NCBI GenBank assembly: GCA_964356495.1
Contig: CAYHHR010000015.1
Span: forward strand, 1 to 19,597
DNA from: JAKANM01 sp964356495
GTDB lineage: Bacteria > Patescibacteriota > Patescibacteriia > Magasanikbacterales > GWA2-37-8
Reading direction: 5' to 3'
Length of the DNA stretch: 19,597 nt
In this document: piece by piece, positions 18,503-19,597 of the stretch
How positions within the stretch are numbered: position 1 is the first letter of the stretch
Layout: each line of letters begins with the position of its first letter
Notes under the pieces: generated by a model
What the model saw: the letters and a program-made list of their open reading frames with translations, nothing else
Told to the model about the DNA's origin: nothing
Databases searched by the model: none
Made by a program: the position numbers and the translations under genes

Positions 18503-19513
18503 CTATATGCTGAAATTCTTTAGAGAGTAGAGACTCTCGTCATTTTCATCAGCCTCTTTTTCCTCCTTGGTTCTGTCGTCAATTGGTTCTTGTTCAGAAA
18601 GAGCGGGGTCCGACTCAGTGCTCGGAGGAACGGAATCAGCGTGAATTTCGGTTGAAACTGATGGCAGAACATTTTTAATCTTCCCCTCTGCATTCATAAC
18701 CCCCACAATCATCTGCAGGTCTTCATCAGAAAAAAATTCAATTGTAATTTTACCACCGACTTGCTTTCGCTCAATACTGACACGGGTTCCGAGAGACTCC
18801 TTGAGCTTAGCTTCCATAGCGAGTGTTTCTGGATCGACACTTGAATTGTGACGACGAACTCGATCAAGGGCAATTTTTCGCGCAATCATTTCCGCCTCAC
18901 GAACTGTCACTTTTTTGAAAATAATTTCTTTAAAAAGGGTCATCTGCTCCTCTTTACGATCAACAAGCATCAAAAGTGGCCGAGTGTGTCCTTCAGTAAT
19001 TTTACCTTCCGAAAGAGCGTTGAGCATTTCTTCGGGAAGTGCAAGGATACGAAGCGTGTTAGAGACATAAACGCGGCTCTTCCCCACTTTCGCTCCAATC
19101 TCGCCGTGCTTAAATTTAAATTCATCGACAAGACGTTGAAAAGCGCGAGCTCGGTCAACCGCATTTAAGTCCTCGCGTTGTAAATTTTCAATAATGGCAA
19201 GCTCGAGCTTCTCACGATCACTCTGTTCATTTGAACGAATAATAACCGGCACCTGGTCAAGACCGGCGAGCCTGGAAGCACGAAGACGGCGCTCACCGGA
19301 AATGAGCTCGTACTCAACGGACAGACCGCCGTCTTCTTTCATTTTTTCATGACGGGTTACCACGAGAGGCTGGAGTACGCCGTACATGCGAATAGAGTCG
19401 GCTAAATCGCGCAATTTTGAATCATCAAACTCATGGCGAGGCTGGTACGGATTCGGATGAACCTTTTCTGTCTCAATCCAAAATATGGAATCGCTAAAAA
19501 ATTGTGAGGGCAT
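18503..19513 (-). CDS. parB: Chromosome partitioning protein ParB
   Basis: A 336-aa ParB/Spo0J protein that binds parS sites and spreads as a CTP-dependent clamp. The N-terminal domain shows 'VHPNPYQPRHEFDDSKLRDLADSIRMYGVLQPLVV' and the CTP-binding 'GERRLRASRLAGLDQVPVIIR'; 'LAIIENLQREDLNAVDRARAFQRLVDEF' and the helix-turn-helix 'KHGEIGAKVGKSRVYVSNTLRILALPEEML' follow, then 'ITEGHTRPLL'. The ~270-336 end is acidic and low-complexity. ATG 19513 is preferred over the one at 19534 because TACAAT (19525-19520) is 6 nt upstream and the longer form would overlap it. parA is not adjacent on either side within the window; it may lie beyond the right edge. ParB often marks the origin region, but no DnaA boxes are seen here. 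Confidence 0.94.
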   Translation of the reverse strand: MPSQFFSDSIFWIETEKVHPNPYQPRHEFDDSKLRDLADSIRMYGVLQPLVVTRHEKMKEDGGLSVEYELISGERRLRASRLAGLDQVPVIIRSNEQSDREKLELAIIENLQREDLNAVDRARAFQRLVDEFKFKHGEIGAKVGKSRVYVSNTLRILALPEEMLNALSEGKITEGHTRPLLMLVDRKEEQMTLFKEIIFKKVTVREAEMIARKIALDRVRRHNSSVDPETLAMEAKLKESLGTRVSIERKQVGGKITIEFFSDEDLQMIVGVMNAEGKIKNVLPSVSTEIHADSVPPSTESDPALSEQEPIDDRTKEEKEADENDESLYSLKNFSI

Positions 19514-19597
19514 GACGAAATTGTAACACGACAACCAAAAAACAAAAATTGATTTTTGTGCATAATTTTACTAGACTGTTACGATACAAGCCGGGAT

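Noticed and set aside
19514..19534. Upstream ATG of parB
   Set aside because: The extra seven residues overlap a -10 box correctly spaced for the ATG at 19513.

Overview
The window looks like a chromosomal piece of a Patescibacteria (CPR) bacterium, most likely Parcubacteria-like. Pointers are the PaaX-type regulator with a Cas2-like C-terminal domain, a compact FtsQ, a long RelA/SpoT protein without the C-terminal ACT region, mostly single-gene transcription units, and AT-rich spacers full of nested inverted repeats. The lineage is an inference from protein style; there is no rRNA in the window. Eleven larger genes have recognisable functions, one protein of 262 aa is an orphan, three are very small or membrane proteins of unknown role, and two are HAD phosphatases.

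Layout. 1-3327 (minus): two HAD phosphatases, a spacer packed with TTCGTAT/ATACGAA repeats, an FAD-linked oxidase, and a DUF456-like membrane protein running off the left edge. 3328-4520 (plus): dapA with a leader peptide and attenuator. 4621-4967 (plus): a glutaredoxin-like gene. 5103-6456 (minus): DAHP synthase with its own leader and attenuator. 6458-8829 (minus): ftsQ and serS. 8880-9157 (minus): a 68-aa protein. 9229-10083 (plus): dprA. 10085-10930: about 850 bp without a clear gene, holding a GC-rich hairpin-rich stretch, a repeat element, a 46-bp perfect palindrome and a candidate small RNA. 11037-14097 (plus): an orphan 262-aa gene and topA. 14191-14760 (minus): the PaaX/Cas2-like regulator. 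14832-15130 (plus): a 55-aa gene with its own promoter and terminator. 15139-16730 (minus): aspartokinase lysC with leader and attenuator. 16734-18294 (plus): rsh. 18503-19513 (minus): parB.

The main discovery candidate is a set of three ribosome-mediated transcription attenuators with the same build, in front of dapA, the DAHP synthase gene and lysC. Each has a promoter, a 25-26-codon leader ORF with the relevant amino acid codons at codons 8-15 (KK-S-KK before dapA; F-M-Y-F-S-F-F-W before DAHP synthase; KKIIKT before lysC), a segment 1 formed by the last leader codons, a segment 2 that can pair with segment 1 over 21-26 bp, and a segment 3 that pairs with the same segment 2 to make an intrinsic terminator. 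Stalling at the regulatory codons would leave segment 1 free and permit read-through; translation to the stop codon would cover segment 1 and let the terminator form. The two lysine-pathway leaders also share a C-terminal R-G-L-x-L-x-I pattern and look homologous.

How the genes connect: LysC and DapA catalyse the first aspartate-pathway step and the first lysine-branch step, DAHP synthase starts the shikimate pathway, and the ppGpp enzyme Rsh, which responds to amino acid starvation in other bacteria, is transcribed back-to-back with the lysC leader. Many starts have a -10 box only 5-8 nt upstream, suggesting leaderless mRNAs are common here.
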